This document shows, in pieces, positions 18,065 through 20,715 of a stretch of 20,715 nucleotides of DNA. The stretch lies in assembly GCF_000315625.1 (NCBI RefSeq), contig NW_005434623.1, forward strand, positions 533,027 to 553,741, in the 5' to 3' direction. The stretch is from Guillardia theta CCMP2712. Taxonomy: Eukaryota > Cryptophyceae > Pyrenomonadales > Geminigeraceae. The translations under genes were made by a program, and so were the position numbers. The notes beneath the pieces were generated by a model. The model was not told the DNA's origin. It did not search any database and saw nothing but the letters and a program-made list of their open reading frames with translations. Within the stretch, counting starts at the first letter, position 1, and each line of letters begins with the position of its first letter.

Positions 18065-18719
18065 GATGATAGCGATGAGATGATGATAGCGATGAGATGA
18101 TGCTAGCGATGAGATGATGATAGCGATGAGATGATGATAGCGATGAGATGATAATAGCGATGAGATGATGATAGCGATGAGATGATGATAGCGATGAGAT
18201 GATGATAGCGATGAGATGATGATAGCGATGAGATGATGATAGCGATGAGATGATGATAGCGATGAGATGATGATAGCGATGAGATGATAATAGCGATGAG
18301 ATGATGATAGCGATGAGATGATGATAGCGATGAGATGATGCTAGCGATGAGATGATGATAGCGATGAGATGATGCTAGCGATGAGATGATGATAGCGATG
18401 AGATGATGATAGCGATGAGATGATAATAGCGATGAGATGATGATAGCGATGAGATGATGATAGCGATGAGATGATGATAGCGATGAGATGATGATAGCGA
18501 TGAGATGATGCTAGCGATGAGATGATGCTAGCGATGAGATGATGATAGCGATGAGATGATGATAGCGATGAGATGATGATAGCGATGAGATGATGATAGC
18601 GATGAGATGATGATAGCGATGAGATGATGATAGCGATGAGATGATGCTAGCGATGAGATGATGATAGCGATGAGATGATGATAGCGATGAGATGATGATA
18701 GCGATGAGATGATGATAGT
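18065..18719. repeat. 17-bp minisatellite, 38 complete units plus a partial one
   Basis: The unit is GATGATAGCGATGAGAT. Complete copies run from 18065 to 18710 with no indels, and a partial unit ends the array. Two variants occur. GATGCT replaces GATGAT in units 3, 17, 19, 27, 28 and 35. GATAAT replaces it in units 6, 14 and 22. The minus strand has an open frame through part of the array because 17 is not a multiple of three and most phases lack stops. That frame encodes only repeats of His, Ile and Ser and is not a gene. There are no spacers, so it is not a CRISPR array. Confidence 0.95.
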
Positions 18720-18863
18720 AGCTGATTGTAACTTTTCAGTGTTCACGTAAATTCGATGTTCAAGGGATGGGAAACAACAGCTATTACCATGTGCATGTGA
18801 TTAATGTGAAATAGCAGGCTCTGGGAGTGCCATCAGCACAAGTCCCCGGCTAGTCTTGCAGCC
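18720..18863. promoter_or_regulatory. Short 5' flank of the CobW-like gene
   Basis: About 140 bases of unique sequence between the minisatellite and the ATG at 18864. The start context GCAGCCATGG is close to a strong eukaryotic translation start. The preceding CTTGCAG could also be an intron acceptor for a leader exon. The minisatellite therefore lies within the probable promoter. Confidence 0.4.
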
Positions 18864-20470
18864 ATGGCGTGTGGAGTCGGGTGTGTTGGGCACGGCATGC
18901 CAACGGACGCTGAGGAGGACAGGAGAGTTTCATGCTGTCTCGTTACCGGCATGACGGGCAGCGGCAAGACATCGCTGGTCAGGTCGCTGCTCTCGTCGCT
19001 CCCTCAAGACGCTCGTTGCATCGTTTGCATCCACCAGCATGCAAAGTCCTTCGGGCTGGACTCTCAGCCCCCCATCCCCTCCGACATGTTGCCCTCGGAC
19101 CCTCGACTCGCTCACTTCTGCCAGGTCTTCGACTTCGGGAGCGGTTGCATCTGCTGCAGCCCGGACGGGGACCTGACGAGGGAGCTGGTGGAGAGGATCC
19201 CTCACATGGCTACAGCAGGATACTCCCACCTCATCATCGAGAGCACCGGACTGGCCGATCCCAGGCCCTTCATCCGGTTGCTGTGCGTTGACCCCGTGAT
19301 TGTCTCCTCCTTCCGCCTTGACCGCGTCGTGTGCGTTGCCGATGCGGGGAGGATAGAGCAGCAGCTGGCAGAGCCAGTCCCTCTCAACAAGCTCAGCAAG
19401 GCTAGCGTGCAGGTCAGAAACGCCGACACTCTCCTGCTCAACAAGCTGGACAAGCTGCAGGAGGAGGATCGGAGGCTTGTTCTAGAGCAGGTCAAGGTCG
19501 CGGCGAGGAGGTTGAACGAGGGAATCCGGTTGATGGAAGCGGAGACAGGAGGGAGGATGGGGTGGTCGAGGCTGATGGAGGCGGAGAGGGACCGATCGCA
19601 GGACAAGCTTCCGTGCGGGGCATGCGACGACGACGGCTACGAAAGGCTGGTGCAGATAGTAAACCTTGAGGGTCACGATCAAACGTATCAGACGGCATGC
19701 GTACAGGAGGAGGGGGGAGTGATCTGGTCGAGGGCAAGGGAGTGGATCGATCGCGTGCTGCTGGAGGGGAGGGTGGAGGAGATCAAAGGTTTCCTCTCGG
19801 TTTCGTATGAGGATCTTCCAGAGGACGTTGCGACGTACGCAAGCTCGTTTGAGAAACCGCACTTGAGGTGAGAGCAGGGAAGGCAGAGGAGGGAAGGCAG
19901 AGTGCTTTGTAGGAGGAGAGAGCGCTGAATAGGAGAGGAGGAGACATGAAGCAGCGATCGATGTTGGCAGTGGAAGAGAGGGAGGGAGAAGCGCTAGTAG
20001 CAGGAGTTGGATTCGAAAAAAGATTTGAAGAGGGAGGGAAGGAGGGAGGGAGGGAGGGAGGGAGGGAGGGAGAGAAGGATGGATGGAGAGAGGAAGGAAA
20101 TGAGTTTGATTTTAACCAGAACGGTCTCCATTAGTGCTATCAAGGATGACATCAAGATTGAGCTGATAACAAGTGAATCAAAGGTGCTCTATCTTCTAGC
20201 TTGCTTGCTTGCTTCTGCTTCTGCTGCTGCTGCTGCCTCTGCTTCTCCTCCTGCTATTCTTCTCATCTTCTATTCTTTCTGTTCTCCTCATCGCTGTATC
20301 TCGCATGCGCTCATCAGTCCTGCTGGTGCTCGCAGCTTCCTCACTCGGCCCTGGCGGACTCAGTCTCGGTAGCAGAGAGCGCTGCTCGGGCTGGTTTAGC
20401 CTCGAAGCTTTTCTTCGTCGGGAAAGGAATCGACCAGGTGCTCTCCTCCTCCTTCCTCCTTCTCCTTCTC

Positions 20471-20505
<35 letters not shown>

Positions 20506-20715
20506 CCTGTTCTCGCCTTCTTTGTTCTCATCCTTTTCCTCCTTATGCTCGTCCTGTTCTCACACGCATGTTCTCCTCCTCCCTTTTTGCTGAGCAGTAT
20601 GAGCTCGAGGAGGGACTTCGAGCGGCGATGGCGCCGCAAGGGTTCATAGCTGGTAAGGAGACGGAGGCGAGAAGAGCGAAAGTTGTGGAGAGGAGGGGGA
20701 GAGGAAGGAATGGGG
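18864..20715 (+). CDS. CobW/COG0523-family GTPase (putative metallochaperone), multi-exon, reaches the window edge
   Basis: Exon 1 is 18864-19867. Further exons are about 19933-20123, about 20364-20437 (or from 20336) and 20598 onward. Exon 1 carries the G3E GTPase core: Walker A GMTGSGKTS (residues 29-37), the metal-binding CxCC motif within GSGCICCSPDGDLTREL (CICC at 95-98), ESTGLADP (126-133) and the guanine-specificity motif NKLD (193-196). COG0523 proteins insert zinc, cobalt or other metals into client proteins. The client here is unknown. The C-terminal domain starts at EEIKGFLSV and continues after a 65-nt phase-2 intron with EALVAGVGFEKRF. It ends with SKLFFVGKGID followed by YELEEGLRAAM, matching the usual IKGF, Q/AGV and LVxIGxxLD order. 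A GGGA microsatellite inside exon 2 is translated as an EGGR repeat. The frame is still open at the window end, or splices at the GTAAGG donor at 20653. Family call secure, later junctions moderate. Confidence 0.8.
20033..20075 (+). repeat. GGGA tetranucleotide repeat, probably coding
   Basis: About ten copies of GGGA/GGAG lie in the frame of the CobW-like C-terminal domain and would encode EGGREGGREGG between the EKRF strand and a later Trp. In relatives this position is a variable loop, so an in-frame expansion is tolerable. An alternative is that a donor lies before it and the tract is intronic, but no GT occurs between the conserved strand and the tract. Confidence 0.6.
20438..20597 (+). 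other. 160-nt intron carrying a CTCGTG hexanucleotide array
   Basis: A phase-0 intron (GTGCTC...TGAGCAG) between SKLFFVGKGIDQ and YELEEGLRAAM. It contains about five CTCGTG units at 20470-20503 and is otherwise pyrimidine-rich. Removing it restores the LVxIGxxLD-to-helix join expected in the CobW C-terminal domain. Confidence 0.65.

Noticed and set aside
18065-18719. Regular repeats considered as a CRISPR array
   Set aside because: The 17-bp units are directly adjacent with no unique spacers, in a eukaryotic gene context.
18528-18746. 72-codon minus-strand open frame through the minisatellite
   Set aside because: Pure repeat translation (His/Ile/Ser). It stays open only because most 17-bp phases lack stops.
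1-20715. tRNA, rRNA and transposase genes
   Set aside because: I looked for T-loop-like GTTCGAAT words, rRNA-like segments and integrase or transposase motifs and found none I could support.

Overview
The window looks like nuclear DNA of a eukaryotic alga. Genes are split by many very short GT-AG introns (mostly 41-66 nt). Base composition is moderately GC-rich, and simple-sequence tracts fill introns and intergenic DNA. There are no bacterial operons, ribosome-binding sites or CRISPR arrays. A cryptophyte such as Guillardia theta is my best guess, but that is an inference from style, not from a marker gene. Gene models were built by hand by matching splice sites to reading phase. Most junctions keep one open frame across several exons, which is the main evidence for them.

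Layout from left to right. (1) 1-1440 is non-coding: a CTCCCT tract, then a GC-rich palindromic island. (2) 1530-2553, plus strand: a secreted-type protein with two LysM domains. (3) 8583-2993, minus strand: a large gene of at least 15 exons and about 1,400 codons. It has an unrecognised N-terminal two thirds, two PDZ domains, and a long Gly/Arg/Glu low-complexity tail carrying internal repeats. (4) 8584-9677 is a divergent intergenic region dominated by a CTCTG satellite. (5) 9678-11908, plus strand: a signal-peptide protein of about 12 small exons, including a 31-nt microexon. Its family is unrecognised. (6) 13299-11978, minus strand: a two-exon, 419-residue Gln/Asn/Ser-rich protein whose stop lies 69 nt from that of gene 5. 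(7) 13300-16496 is a 3.2-kb gene-free stretch with a second GC-rich island, G-rich tracts and a short tandem duplication. (8) 16497-17544, plus strand: a three-exon, 312-residue single-pass membrane protein with about 15 glycine-spaced pentapeptides. (9) 17545-18863 holds a third, smaller GC-rich island and a 17-bp minisatellite of 38 complete copies with a higher-order period of 8 units. (10) From 18864 to the right edge, plus strand: a CobW/COG0523-type metallochaperone GTPase that runs to or past the window end.

The genes show no shared pathway, as is usual in a eukaryotic nuclear genome. The points most worth a second look are the pentapeptide-repeat membrane protein, the novel PDZ protein with its repetitive tail, the higher-order minisatellite, the family of GC-rich islands, and the repeated placement of microsatellites inside otherwise tiny introns.
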